DNA of 64,000 nt from Coriaria nepalensis (lineage: Eukaryota; Streptophyta; Magnoliopsida; Cucurbitales; Coriariaceae), in the NCBI GenBank assembly GCA_027186245.1, contig CP114499.1:501001-565000 (forward strand), in the 5' to 3' direction. The notes under the pieces were generated by a model. That model worked only from the letters and a program-made list of their open reading frames with translations, made no database searches and had not been told where the DNA came from. The translations under genes were made by a program, and so were the position numbers. Shown piece by piece: positions 11,534 through 24,531 of the stretch; positions within the stretch are counted from its first letter, which is position 1, and every line of letters starts with the position of its first letter.

Positions 11534-11602
11534 TTACCTGGTTGTTTTGAAGAAGATGTTACCTGGTTGTTTTGAAGAAGATGTTACCTGGTTTTGAAGA
11601 GG
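11534..11602 (-). repeat. 25-bp tandem repeat, 2.7 copies
   Basis: Copies start at 11534, 11559 and 11584 (the last is partial). On the minus strand each copy contains CCAG|GTAACATC, a plausible splice donor, so the repeat multiplies a potential leader-exon donor of the HIR gene. Confidence 0.8.
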
Positions 11603-11699
11603 AAGAAGCAAAGATGAATAGCAACTGGTTGCAATTGGGGTTGGCCTTAACTTTAAGCACCTAGAATTCAGAAAAAGTATGAAAACTGTGGGATCCAAG

Positions 11700-12075
11700 G
11701 AAATTTCTTCTTCTTTAGGAAAATTATGGTTTACCCCTAAATTAGTAAAATTTGGATCAAAACCGTCCAAACAAGGGCAGAGGAGTTATCTAATCTAATC
11801 TATTTAATTATGAGCCATTAGATCTTACTTTAAAATTAATTTAATAATTATAAATAAAATACAATTAATTTATTAATTTTAAAACCTTTAATTTTATAAA
11901 AATAAAAATAATATAATATTTTATCTATAATTAAATCTATTTTAAAATAAAATCTAATAATTTTTAATCGAACGGACGATTAATCAGTAAACTATAACCA
12001 AATTTAGATTAGTTGACTTAAATTGACTTGCCATGTCAATAAATAGAACTTTTTAATACTAAAGCATCTTGAATA

Positions 12076-12115
<40 letters not shown>

Positions 12116-12726
12116 GTACTCCTTTGACAAAAGAAGAAGAAAAAAAATTATTTGTCCTTATTTTGTTTAACAAGATGGATCAATTATTGGATATAATATT
12201 AGATTAAAATCTCGATAAATTAATTATCTTTAAAATTAAAGAAATCAAATAATAATTTAATAGATTTATATGATAATCTAATTTCATTATAGTTTGGCCT
12301 TTATTTACATTTATGAAAATTTTGAGGAGCTAATCTTGATTTCTATATTATTTTGGAGGCGAATCCCTAGTTTTCCCTTTTTCGTTTTCTTTAGGAATTT
12401 ATCTTCTTCTTTTGTTCAATACTTCAATTATTCGATCTTTCCTCTATCTATAATTTACCTCGAATTGTGGGACCCAAAATTGGGCAAGATAATTCACGAC
12501 CTCCGGACTGGATATCCATGGTGGGTCCCACGTCACGCACGCACACGCACACGCACACGCACGGTTAGATTTATTCCACGTCTCCACATATGTTTTCGTT
12601 CGCTTGGTTGGTACCCGCATCTCCCTCGTGAAAATATGTATTTTCTCACCCTTTTTTTTCTGTTTGGTTCCTGAGAAAAAAAAAAACCAACGAAAAAGAA
12701 AAATGCAAAAACTGAGCAGAGTGATT
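11700..12726. other. Intergenic, AT-rich
   Basis: No gene is visible before the tRNA. It holds a (TA)n-T(n) tract near 12076-12115 and a short CACACG repeat at about 12532-12562. The plus ORF at 12294-12674 has no recognisable protein features. Confidence 0.6.
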
Positions 12727-12798
12727 GGAGATGCGGGGTATCGATCCCCGTACCTCTCGCATGCTAAGCGAGCGCTCTACCATCTGAGCTACATCCCC
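12727..12798 (-). tRNA. tRNA-Ala(AGC): tRNA-Ala (anticodon AGC)
   Basis: The 72-nt minus-strand sequence folds as a complete cloverleaf: acceptor GGGGATG/CATCTCC, D arm GCTC...GAGC, anticodon arm CTCGC-TTAGCAT-GCGAG and T arm CGGGG-ATCGATA-CCCCG. The anticodon AGC is at 12765-12763. The G3:U70 pair, the alanine identity element, is present. A CAA motif lies just before the 5' end, and a T-rich terminator follows (poly-A on the plus strand near 12706). There is no intron, and no CCA is encoded. Confidence 0.97.
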
Positions 12799-12992
12799 TC
12801 CGTTGAAATCTAATATCAAAATTTATAATTCTTAATAGTGTAACATTTTATCGAGGGAAGAAAGAAAAGTCTCGAGAGTCAAGTACAACATTGAAAAGTA
12901 GAAACTTTATTATATATTAATAATTATATGTATACTCCTCACTATTTCCCTCTCACTCTCTAGCAATTATATCTTATTATACGAATGTTTCA

Positions 12993-15360
12993 TTACACAT
13001 CGGTTCTTGTCGATCTATATACGTATCGCCTAGCCCAGAAGAGATAGTGTAAGAAATTCAATCCACTTAGTACACACATCAGCCAGTAAAAACTAGCTAG
13101 TTGATAATGATTCAAGGTACTGCCAACTAACCATGGAGTACGCCTATAAGCTCCGGTGATCCGGTTTACAACCGATACCAATACCGAGCTGAAGTAATAT
13201 CCCATAGCCAACGAGGCCCAAGATAGGGCCGTGGCCAAAGACCTCATACTTTCTGGACCCTCCGTGAAGAAGAATTCCATCATTCCGGCCAATGTGAATA
13301 GGTCAGCTGACCCTAAAAACAAGTATTGTAAAGCCACCCAAAGGAACGTAAGAGGTATTGGCTCGTCCGAATCTGCTAGTCCAGTTTTCACTGCTATGTT
13401 TTTTCGCTTGGTTTCTACTAACGCAGCGACTCCCATGGCTATGATTGAGAAAACTAGGCCCGTCCCGATTCGCTGTAGATGAGTAATCCCCATTTCAGTC
13501 TTAGTTACCTTTCTAGCAAGTGGGATAATGATGTGGTTATAGACAGGTGTTAGGATAAGAATGAATAGGACGGGGAAGACGGGGAGAGAGGCTGGTGGAA
13601 CCTTTAAGGAACCGAGGTTGGTGTCCATGGTTGCGGCTTGTTGCACGGAGAAGGTGGAGAGTTGTGCTAGGCAACAATTTAACATGATTGTAGACATAAA
13701 GATGGGGAGAAGCCTTAAAACAATTTTGGATTCTTCAACTTGCTCGAAAGTGCATTTTAATGATGGGAATTTCGAGTTCTCTAGCGTTGCTCTGTCAAGA
13801 AACCTTAGAGAACTTCCTTTCGTGATGTTTCTCTCACTCGCTTTGATTTGATTCGATGGACTTGTCGATATGTGTGTAACAACATTGTTAGGGTTCTTAA
13901 TTTTTATTTTGTTATAAATAGCTGCGATCAGAACCTGATGATAAAAGACACAAATAAGAACAAATTTAATTGCAAAATTTCTGATGGAACTCGGTGCATT
14001 AAAGCATGTATAAATATTGTATCTAACTAGGCATTGCGCCAAAAAGAAAATTGGACATTTATACCTTGAAGATTGTTGTGATTGGACTTCCGGTTGGAAT
14101 TTTTGTGCGATAAGTAGGAGATCCGGTGAGGAAAGTAGGGATGGAGATCAATATGGCTGCAGTAGATATTCCGAAACCCCATTGCCATCCTTTGTTGTCT
14201 TCGATCCATACTACGAATGTCACGGCAATTAGGCCCCCACAAGAGAGGCAAAATACATAGTAGTTGAAGAATGTTGATCTCTTCTTCCTTCCTTCCAAGG
14301 TTTCATGGTCAAATTGCTCCGCCCCATGAGGCGGAAGCGACCCTTTTATCCCCCCTACACCTAGTGCCACAAGATAGATGCCGAAAAACAGCATTGCTTT
14401 CTCCCAACCGTCAACTTCCCGGCATGGATTGGCCGTCGTTTGAGTTGACACACAAGGTGGTGGCTCTAGAGAAGGCAGATGAGCTTGAATAGCAAGAATC
14501 ACGAGACCCTATTCCATTTGTAAGGGTGAAAATGAAATATAGAAGTCAAGATCTATAACTTTTAAGCTATAGCTACATAAAATAATAACTTAGAGAGTTT
14601 AATTGTTCCCTTACAAATGAAGTACGTATATAGGACCCATACTTGTCTAGGTACCATTGAAAATGTTGTCTTTGACAGGAACATTCATTAGCTTTCTATT
14701 TGTGGGGCCATATCATATTATGTAAGCGAGAAAGAAATAATTATCACTCTTTGTTATTGTTCTTACTATTATTATTATTCTAATGGAGACTTACCATAGC
14801 TTCAATGGCAGCACTTATAAGATAGATGGAATAGGTGGTGAAGAAAGTATCCGCCAGAAAGCCGCCGAGAAGAGCGAGAAGGAACGCGGTCCCCATAAAA
14901 TCGGTAACCATATTTGCAGAAGCGGATGGAGAGAAATGCATATACTTTGATAAGTATAGAACAAGATTGCTTGCGTTCGCCAGGTACGCCAAATTCTCCA
15001 ACACTTCCACAACTTTATTACAAGAGTTTGCATTGGACAAAAAATCAGACTAGTTAGTTCTGCTGTCATAAACTATGCAACTGTCTAATTAGCATACTAA
15101 CCCAAAACAAAGGAGGCAGCAAGAATGCCGCCATGGCGTCCTTTTATAGCCGGTCTCTTCTTCCAATCGACATAGCCTTCCCATATGTTTGAATCCTCCT
15201 CATGCTTTTCATTCTACAGTTTATGGCTAAAAATCAATATAGAAAGACAAAACGGCAAGCAAAAACACTATATATGATAGTTAAAAGAAATGTTGAATCA
15301 GAATCCGACCATCTCTTCCTCGACCCTCGTCGGCATTGATCTAGTACTGTTTGAAGACAT
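12993..15360 (-). CDS. NPF4: NPF4-type transporter (NRT1/PTR family)
   Basis: Five exons on the minus strand, 15360..15310, 15213..15102, 15012..14795, 14508..14065 and 13934..12993, join in frame to 588 aa, a normal NPF length with about 12 membrane helices. Clade marks are WEGYVDWKKRPAIKGRHGG, VVEVLENLAYLANASN, VALGVGGIKGSLPPHG and CLSCGGLIAVT, all typical of NPF4 (NPF4.6/AIT1, NPF4.7). Members move ABA, other hormones or nitrate across the plasma membrane. The canonical ExxER proton-coupling motif is E57-V-L-E60-N61 here, with Asn in place of Arg, a feature I associate with this clade. The least certain junction is the first one (EEEM|NEKHEE), whose donor is ATG|GTCGGA. Confidence 0.93.
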
Positions 15361-17075
15361 GTTCAATTCACACAAGATGCCACTTTATACACTTGCTCGC
15401 TGTAGTGAATGACTCTTTATAGACTGTGAAAATGGTGGTCCAACTTTTTAAGAAGAAAACTCTAGATCACTTCATGAAAATGACTATTCCTTCTTTCCGG
15501 ACTGTTTCCCATAATCACATCGTTAGTGGGGACATGTAAAGCATGAGAACTTAGGAAAGGAAGAAGGGGATTGGATCGATGGTCGTTATCTATAATTCTT
15601 GGTTATTCTTGTAAGTTGGGGAATCCAACTTAATTATTAAGACGGTTACTCAAGTGGTCAGCTTAAGCTTAGTTGTGGATTTGATTACGTGATGTTGATG
15701 CGGAAAAAAATGGATCTTCCCTCGATAGTATGTCCCATGACCGAAACGTATCTAAGACCAATAGATCCATTTCATTAACCATACATATAATATATTATAA
15801 TAATATAAATTAGACATATATATATACGCCTGAGATAAATCTGAACTCCACAAATACAATATACCTCTAATTTATCACCCAAAGTCACAATCACACACTA
15901 TTCCCTATCCTCATGTAGTGGGAAAGAGTGGTACGTAAGAAGGCCATTGTTTTGAGATTGAATAAATCTTGAGGCTCTAATGCTTTTGTCCCCTCGCATG
16001 AAAGTCTCCCCTCTCTACATGCATTGTCTAGCTCTCACATTTTTCCTAGCCTCAAAGAAACATCCATTGCCAACTTGCCAAATAAGACAAATTACTGATC
16101 ACTCCCACATTTGTGTGAAAGTTGCAACACAAACAACTTGGTAGCTAGCTAGCTCAATACTTACTTATGCATGACAGTTGGTTTTTTTCTCCATACTTTT
16201 TTCTTTTTTTGCATGTTCATAGAATTGCTTCTTTATTCTACTAGAATATTCTTGTCTTGTTAATGTTCTACTAGCTAGCAGCATCATTGTTTGTAAGAAT
16301 GCAGCTTGAATTTTGTGAATCTCAATTCTCATCCACTGGTGGTTGCATGATGATCTCCATATCAAATATGTAGTGGGTAGCAACATTAAAACTAATGGAC
16401 CCTAACAAATTCACTACGCCGCCTTTCACTCTCCAAATACTTCCTTTACACTGTACCTTTCCACATTTCTAGATCCTTTCACAGGGTTGATGATGATCGC
16501 CAAAAATTTTTAAAAAATAATGGAATTTAAATTCTAGATAAGTGTGCTAGTTAAAATAATTTTTATATTATAAAATAAAATAAAATAATAGAAATATATT
16601 TTAATAAAATTAATCTAATTTCTTATTAAATAAAAAGATTAAAACTAATCTAGATCCGATTTTCTTTTCGATATATTTACCGATAAGTGGATTAAATTAG
16701 TACTAACAAAATAAAATGGTATTAAATTAAAATGAAATTAAATATTAAAAGATATAAATAAATAAATAGATAATAAATATTTAAATTAAGTAATCCATAT
16801 GTAAATAATCTATAATTAGTTTTCCTACTATTTTATCAATCCTTATAATATTTTCACTTTTTTAAGGAAACAACTATTAACTCAAATTTAACCTAAATGA
16901 ATGTTCCTCAATTGGTCGGAATTAATTATTATCCAACCGATACTTACGTTTACTCCATCACACTAATTATTTAATTTAATTATTATTAATCGACTTATAT
17001 TTAATTTAAATTTTTTATTCAATCACATTCCTAAAAAAATTCTAACATCATCATAAAGAAATTGATTTGAAACTG

Positions 17076-17112
<37 letters not shown>

Positions 17113-17322
17113 TTTTTCTAAGAATTAAAGCAATAGCTTTCTGTACTGAAGTTGGATTCTACTATCTGAACAAGAGTCGTTGAATCCAATGAAAGATTTT
17201 AGGTATAGAGAGGTAAGTGCGATATCTCTTACCATTTCCAAGGATTAACATTTTATGACTTAAGACCAATTTGTTACTTCCATATTTTAGGCATTATTAC
17301 ATCATCTAGAATTAATCCTCCA

Positions 17323-17361
<39 letters not shown>

Positions 17362-18888
17362 GTAATTATTAAAGTCGCCAAAAAAATTATTAAATTAAAA
17401 GAAAAATAAACAATAGAGAAATCAGACTAAAAATTCATTGAAAAAAAATAAATAAATAATATAAGCTTGAAATAATTAAATAAAAATAAATAAAAAATAA
17501 AAATTTAAATAAATTTAAATAAATTTAATTTTTCGTAAACAAATCAATCATATAACTCTCGAGATTAATATCAATTTTATATAACATCTCACATATGTCT
17601 TTATAATCGATTGAATTTCAGAAATTACCCTAAAAATCTTTAGGATTGTGTTTCTCCCATGTAAGTTTCTTCGCAAATTGGCACGGATGAGAGAAGGGTA
17701 AGTGAAAAAATTTAACCCAATTAAATAATCCATTGGACCATTTCACGTGGTCATGTGTTTCAGAGGAAGTCCAGTCAGGATCTATACATGTCACTTAAGA
17801 TATACAACTTTAAAGCCCAGTCAGTTAGAACCACATGGACCACATTGTACCTAATCTCAAATTGATAGGTTATGGACCACAGTACGGCTCAAGGTTCTGG
17901 ACCATGGGTTCTTTCTTCTTTTCATTAGGTTCATTACCCTACTTAGCTTTGGTCGGCATTCTTGAAGGTAGAAAAGGACACCTTTCCATTTGGATCTGTT
18001 TTTTTTTTTTTTTTTTAATTAATTTATTTATTTATTTATTTATGGAGTAAAAAAACAAAAAAAAAAAGCTATTTCATCCAATTATATGAAGACAGCTTGG
18101 ATGGGTAGAAAAGCAAACACTACTACCATAGTGTAGAAAAAAAGGTGATGCATTTTGATATGTGTGGATTTAGTCAAAATAAATTTATTTATTGAGATAA
18201 TATGAAAAGAATTTATAAGTGGGTTGAATTTTATTATAAATTGATATATTTTAATTATATATAAATTTAATATAATTTATAATTTGATAATATATAATTA
18301 ATATATATATAAATTTATAAATCAAAATTTCTTAAATTAAAAGAAAGAGAATATATATCACAATTAATCTCATTGGCTAAGGAATCAAATCATTAGAATC
18401 TTTTGAAGAACATACACGTAAACACCAACTCAACTTGATATCCCTTGGTACCCTTTTACATTTGATGATAGGATTCCTCGTGGGTTCCATATCAAAGACA
18501 TAGGTCCTTAAGAATGTAATTAAGAAGATCATATATATTAAAGGACTCCACTAAGAGCATGAACTTTAACCATTGCAATTGCACTTGGAAGAAGGAGGGA
18601 TGCCTTCTTTTTGAATCCCTACAAATAGAGATCATTAATTAATATTTATTATAAATACAAATTCGTTTTAAAAAAAAAAGTAGGGAGAAAAAAACAAAAA
18701 ATTGTTGTACGTAGGTTGTTGTAATGTTTTTCCTTTTCCAACTCCAACAACTAAAATTTGATATTTGGAAAACTTTGTGGATTAAATTGGCAATATGAAA
18801 TAATATAAGGACTAAAAAATAATAACTTTACCAATATAATGTATGTATCCAAGTTAATTCTTTTTATCATTTCTAAAAGAAAGGGAAC
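15361..18888. other. Intergenic between divergent NPF4 and HD-ZIP genes
   Basis: Both flanking genes are transcribed away from this interval, so it holds two promoters. The centre is very AT-rich, with (TA)n at 17083-17106 and 17321-17345 followed by poly-T. No ORF here has recognisable protein features. Confidence 0.6.
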
Positions 18889-19105
18889 TTGTCTCCTCAA
18901 GTCACCTTAAACAAACCTCCCCTCCTCCATACTTTGTGCTACACCAGAAATATATACTCAATCATCAATCAACTCTTCAAAGGGCCTCTCTCCTTGCAAA
19001 AGAATCTATCTCTCTCTCTCTCTCCTTCTTTTTGTTCATCTTTTTCGCTCTCTTGCTTCTTCTTCAACGGTAAAATAAACCATCTTTCACCCTGAATTCT
19101 GAGTG

Positions 19106-19186
19106 ATGGGGGTGAGTAGTCGTTGTTCCCACACTTCTCACATCACAGAAATCATCATTACCAGCTTCTTCCGCCATAAGCACTAA
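19106..19186 (+). CDS. Upstream ORF in the HD-ZIP leader, 26 aa
   Basis: An ATG at 19106 opens a 26-codon frame ending TAA at 19186, 67 bases before the main start at 19254. The peptide begins MGVSSRC, has a hydrophobic centre (ITEIIITSFF) and ends RHKH. The downstream gene is of HAT5/ATHB-1 type, and Arabidopsis ATHB-1 is known to carry a conserved-peptide uORF (CPuORF33) that represses its translation. I infer that this is the orthologous regulatory peptide. I could not align it to the Arabidopsis one from memory. Confidence 0.65.
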   Translation: MGVSSRCSHTSHITEIIITSFFRHKH

Positions 19187-19253
19187 ACCAGCCCTCCTCC
19201 TCCTCCTCATTCGACTCTAGCCTCTAAATTACTCCACTACCCCCGTTAAATCC

Positions 19254-20778
19254 ATGGCAGCTGATTCAGAGATTATGGCGGGTGGCAACAATCTCTACGG
19301 CGGCGGCAGTGTTTTCCTTCTCAATCAAAGGGGCTATTCTGATAATCACGTGTTCCTTTCTGGGTCGTCCTCTCCTTCTTCTACTCCTCATTCTTTTCTG
19401 GGTAATTTTACTAAATTATTGTTTCCTCTGTTTTTTTTTTTCTCTGATTTCAATCTTTCTTTCCGAGTTCTCTATGCGATCACTGTTAATTGTAGAGTAA
19501 TATTCTTGTTATACTGTATTTGGGTCTCTTTTAAAAGGGGTAAAAAATTAAACTCTTATCTTAATCTGACTAGTTTTTGACAAAGATTCTGTTTGTTTCC
19601 TGGGAAAAGTAGCTTTTTTCCCGGGAAAAAGAGTTATCATTTTCTGATCATGGTTTAAACAACTGTTTCATATAAAAGTCAAAACTAGTCACTCTGATTA
19701 ATATCAGCTAATTAATTGTTTCAAATGCCCAGTAAAAATCTGAGAAATGATTTGATCATGTAATTTATAGGTTCTTCTTCAACATCAATGGTTAGTTTCA
19801 AAGACGTCAACGGATCATTATCAAACGGGATGTTTTTCCATCAATTCGACCCCGAAGAAAACATGGACGAAGATTTGGATGAGTATTTCCACCAACCCGA
19901 AAAGAAAAGAAGGCTAACTGATGATCAAGTCCAGTTTCTCGAGAAAAGTTTCGAGCTTGAGAACAAGCTCGAGCCGGATAGGAAGACCCAGTTGGCAAAG
20001 GACCTAGGATTGCAGCCTCGTCAGGTCGCGATATGGTTTCAGAACAGGCGGGCCCGCTGGAAGACTAAACAGCTCGAAAAGGATTATGAGGTCTTGCAAA
20101 TAAACTATATTAACCTTAAGGTTGACTATGAGAACTTGCTCAAGGAGAGGGAGAAACTCAAAGCTGAAGTAAGCCTTTTCAATCTTTAATCCTCATAATT
20201 ACCTTCTATATTTTCTAAGTATTTTATGATTGTGAATTCTGAAGGTAACGCTGATATTGTTCTTGATTTGGATATTTGATTTAGTACATCAAACCAGCAT
20301 TCATAGTGGCAAAATAGCCATAAGATTTGTCATTTTCAATATCGCTTTTTCATCATTTCTGTTTTTATTTCAGGTTCTTGGCCTTACAGACAAACTGATT
20401 ATCCAGGAGAAATTGAAGGAAAAATCATTCGAACAACCCGAAAAGGCACTTGTTGATTCTTCTCCATCAGAGAATGAGATATTCAAATTGGCTTCAAATT
20501 CAGGCTCTAAGCAAGAAGACATTAGCTCAGCTAAAAGCGATTTATTCGACTCCGATAGCCCTCACTATACTACTACAACTATCGATGGAGTTAACGACTC
20601 TTCTTTCTTCGAAGCTGATCAATCTGATCTTTCACAAGATGAAGAAGAGAACTTCAACAAGAGTTCTTTACCTATTTACTTCCTCCCGAAGATTGATGAT
20701 GTGGGTTACTCCGACCCGTGTGATAATATCGGATTCTTGGATGAAGACAATAACGCCATTTGGTCTTGGTCTTACTGA
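19254..20778 (+). CDS. HAT5: Class I HD-ZIP transcription factor, HAT5/ATHB-1 type
   Basis: Three exons, 19254..19401, 19771..20168 and 20374..20778, join in frame to 316 aa. The homeodomain lies at about residues 93-150 ([18 protein letters not shown] ... [13 protein letters not shown]) and runs directly into a leucine zipper (about 151-190). The C-terminus is acidic and ends in a tryptophan motif (IWSWSY), as in activating HD-ZIP I proteins. Nuclear DNA binding to CAATNATTG-type sites is expected. A second in-frame ATG at 19275 (MAGGNN) matches the start seen in relatives and may be the main one. The leader is CT-rich and contains the uORF at 19106. Confidence 0.93.
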
Positions 20779-20875
20779 GTGAATTAAGAAAAGTAATAAC
20801 TCTATGTTATAAGAAGAAACTTAAGAAAATGGCACTCATAATATCCAGATGGAATTGTGAATAGGTTTTTCTTCT

Positions 20876-20906
<31 letters not shown>

Positions 20907-23766
20907 GGATGACCCTGTAATTTTGAATGTTAGGGTTTTGGATTGTGAATTGAATAAAATCATATGGGTTTTGACAGAAACTTCTAAGAATGAATGAATG
21001 CAGAATGCTCTTTTCCATCATTGAACATTAATTCGCTTCGTTGTTGTTGAATTTTTTTTTGTTTCCCTCTCATTTGGTTAGTGAAGATGCAAAAATTTAC
21101 AGGGAGGGTATTTTTCAAGTTGGCTTATAAATTGGAAATTATAAATTAGTATAAGAACTCATGATATACGTGGGATTCGAGTATGAGGGGTCATAATATA
21201 AGTGGTCTTCAAAATTTTTGGATCTAATAATATATCTCATCTTCAAAAAAAACTAGATGAGATTTTGATTTTGATTTTTTTTTTTTTTTTTTTTTTGTTT
21301 ATATATATTTGAATGTGTTAAAATATATTTGTTATATCAGATGACATTAGATGAAAGAGGGTATTTATAAAATTAACCCCAATTTAGACTCAACAAATAT
21401 TTTATTACAAAAATTGCCTCCTAATTTGACTTTTATTGACTTTTTAAATAAAAAAGTTAAGAGAAAATATATAATTACATTATTACCCTTCAGTTAATTA
21501 AAAAATGAAAAAAAAATTTTGTTTCCAAAATGGGAATGGGAACGAAACTACTTTTGGTTCTGTTTCCGTTTTTCTTTCCAAATAATATTTAAGAAAAAAT
21601 TAATAATTTTATTATTTTAATCATAATAACATAATTATAAATATTAAATTAATTTTATTTATAATTTTGTAAAAAAATTTATTATTAATTCACTATTAAG
21701 TAAGTGATATTTTAAAATTATAAATATTCTAAAAATTATAAACTTAAAATTTGAATTATTATATAAATTAAATAATTAATAAAATTAAATAAAATTTGAT
21801 AATTTAAATATTTAAATGAAAATATATATTATCGAAAGATAAAAATTAAATTAAATATAATAAATATATTAATAAATACATAAATTTTAAGTTATCAAAT
21901 ATCTATATCATAATATTAAATAAATTTTAAATTTTGTATCTAAATTTTAAAAATCCGAAGGAAAACGGAAGATGAAAAATATAACCATTCTCATTCATTC
22001 GGCGGCAACCGCCTTGCTTCCCTCTTCTATATATATATATCATACGTCAATTTCCAAATTTATAAAATTTAAAAATATTTAAAAATATTATATTTATTAA
22101 TATTCATACACAACCAGACACACTAACTACTTAAATATTGCAATAAATTTACAATTGGTCGGTTAAAATCTTATTTAATTTCTTTCCGGCGTATCAGACA
22201 AATCAAGGATAAATCATTCATGACATCAATAAATGTATACTTAATATTGAATCCATATGATGTGACAAATTCACTTAAAATAAGTAATTCTCTTAGAAGA
22301 GTTTTAACTATATTTTTTTTTTTAATGGCTAGGCGACAAAATTCTATTTAGGAAATGTATTTATGACTCGTTCGATTCTAATTAATGGATGAAAAATTAG
22401 AATTATTAAAAACTAAGGATAAAATAAAATTAGTAAAAAAATGGAGTAATGAAGGTAAAAATTAATTATTTAGGGATTTAAATTTAATTTACAAAAATTA
22501 AAGGGATATATTTATAAATTTAAAGGATTTAAATCGAATTAAATAAAGATTTTAGGGTTTTAAGTTAATTTAGTGAATAGAAGAGTTCCAAGTCAAATTA
22601 TCAAGACGAAATTTTAATTATTTGGTAAAAAGCAAACGGCCTTATCTTTTGACGTAGGCAATTAATTAACTTTCATCATAATTTCATCCACTTAAATATT
22701 GCCAAGTGTAGTATTACCTTCTAGAAGCGGCAAGCTTCTTTATCAGATTGCCCACTATCGTTAGGACTTACATACACCATCCACGTGAACGGCCAAGATG
22801 GCATAATCTCATTTCTACTTTAATTAAACAAAGAACCATCACCATCAGAGAATACCTCAGCGAACCAGTACCTTACACCTCATCTTAGCATAAATTTATA
22901 CCTGGGGCCCACTGATGTGGATCGTTATGGTACGTGGCAACTGATCCAGCTATTTATTATAATCGAGTCAAAAGATCAGATGGGGTCCACCCACTTTTGC
23001 TAAGTGTTTAAAAAGTAAATTAAATTGTGGGGACCAGACCATATAATGTGGGACCCATATTTTTGACAGCTTTGCATCCGACCGTGTTTAGTTGTGCTGT
23101 TGCAGTGTTCCTCCTCTCCTTTTGATTTTTAATTTTTATGGTGGGGTCCATTTTTATCAATTTACTATTTTTGTAAATAAAAAATATTATCTTACTTTTC
23201 GTGTCTCCACGATTTATTTAAGTATTAAGAAGAAATTATTTAAGTATCGTGAATTATAGTTGTGATGTCGTTCTTTTTATTGTTTTTGTTTCTTTTGGTT
23301 TTAGTACTTTCGAGCTTGGGCTGTTCGTGTACTGTAAGAGTCTAAAAGGTAGTGATCAAACATAACCCAGTAGGCCTGGAAACCATGCACAAAGCCCACT
23401 GGGCCATACTTTCTTCTGCTTTTCGTAATGAAAACTCGGGCTGTTGGGCCCATCATGTAAACGTCAATTTTTTTTATTTTTTTTTAACTGATACACCGAT
23501 GGTATCAAACTGGGATTTAACCATTTCAGTCTCATATCAATATTGATATAAAAAAAAAAAAAAAGTCAGGATCGAGATCGGTACCACGCTCTCCTCGGAA
23601 ATTTTGCTCACCCATAAAATTTAGTAAGACCAAGAAGTGAAGACTTTTGATGAAAAGCCAAAGAAACTAAAAAGAAATCACAGACAACTGAAAGAGGAAC
23701 TAAAAACGAAACATGTGTACTACTTATAAGTAAGAACATCATAATTTTAGACACAACGTTTCTTCC
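20779..23766. other. Intergenic between convergent HD-ZIP and SDR genes
   Basis: It contains the HD-ZIP 3' UTR, with a long poly-T tract at about 20878-20906 and another near 21278-21297. Very AT-rich DNA follows (21600-22130). A less AT-rich block at 22690-23110 holds repeated GTGGGGTCC/GGACCC-like words but no open frame I trust. Confidence 0.6.
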
Positions 23767-24531
23767 TTATCTAGGGACAAAACTTCCATCCACTACGAGA
23801 TCAAGTCCGGTAACGAACTCTGACTGACCAGACGCAAGGAACAACACTGCCTCTGCCACGTGTCGAGATTGCAATACCACCCCTTCCAACCTCGCCATCT
23901 GTTTATACATCCTTTGAACCTCCTCCACTCCCGCTCCATTCACCCGACATGTGCCGGGTGTCGCCAACCCGTTGGGCGACACACAGTTCACTCTAATCCC
24001 ATGTTCTGCAAGCTGCACGCTAGCCGATCTAACCAACCCGAGCACGGCATGCTTCGACATGCAATAATCCGTGCGTTTCATGCTGCCATGTGTTGCAGCC
24101 ACACTAGCAGTACACACTATGCTTCCCCTCACGTGCTTTTCGAGCATCGCACGGGCCCCGTATTTCACACACACCGCCATCCCACGGACATTGACTGCAA
24201 AGAGTCGGTCAGTGTCTGAAAAGTCGAGGTCGAGGACAGTTTGGTCCTTTTGGCTTATAATTCCAGCGTTGCTAAACATGATGTCCAGCCGGCCATGATC
24301 TTGGACAATTGATTCGACCATGGTTTTTACTTGGTCTTCATCGGATACGTCGCAGTGTACGTAAGTACACCGGTTTAGGCCGATTGATTGGGCCACTTGG
24401 TGGCCCAATTCATCTTGGATGTCCGCAATTACGATCATTCGAGCACCGTGTTGTGAGAAGAGATGGGCCGTGGCCTCTCCGATTCCACTTGCCCCACCGG
24501 TGATTATGGCCACTTTGCCTTGTAGCTTCAT
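23767..24531 (-). CDS. Short-chain dehydrogenase/reductase (SDR110C-like), 254 aa
   Basis: A single exon covers the complete classical SDR fold. The NAD(P)-binding TGGASGIG lies at residues 11-18, with Asp37 after the second strand (VIADIQ) pointing to NAD preference. NAG is at 88-90, catalytic Asn at about 114, Ser143, and Tyr156-Lys160 in YCMSK. The HAVLGL segment after the active site is typical of the SDR110C group (secoisolariciresinol dehydrogenase, zerumbone synthase and momilactone synthase relatives). These oxidise secondary alcohols of terpenoids or phenolics in the cytosol. The substrate cannot be read from sequence. All catalytic residues are intact. The long opposite-strand ORFs at 23860-24503 are shadows. 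Confidence 0.93.
   Translation of the reverse strand: MKLQGKVAIITGGASGIGEATAHLFSQHGARMIVIADIQDELGHQVAQSIGLNRCTYVHCDVSDEDQVKTMVESIVQDHGRLDIMFSNAGIISQKDQTVLDLDFSDTDRLFAVNVRGMAVCVKYGARAMLEKHVRGSIVCTASVAATHGSMKRTDYCMSKHAVLGLVRSASVQLAEHGIRVNCVSPNGLATPGTCRVNGAGVEEVQRMYKQMARLEGVVLQSRHVAEAVLFLASGQSEFVTGLDLVVDGSFVPR

Noticed and set aside
12294..12813. Plus-strand ORFs across the tRNA region
   Set aside because: Low-complexity frames. The only supported feature is the minus-strand tRNA.
23860..24503. Long ORFs antisense to the SDR gene
   Set aside because: Mirror frames of a GC-richer coding exon. They contain no domain.
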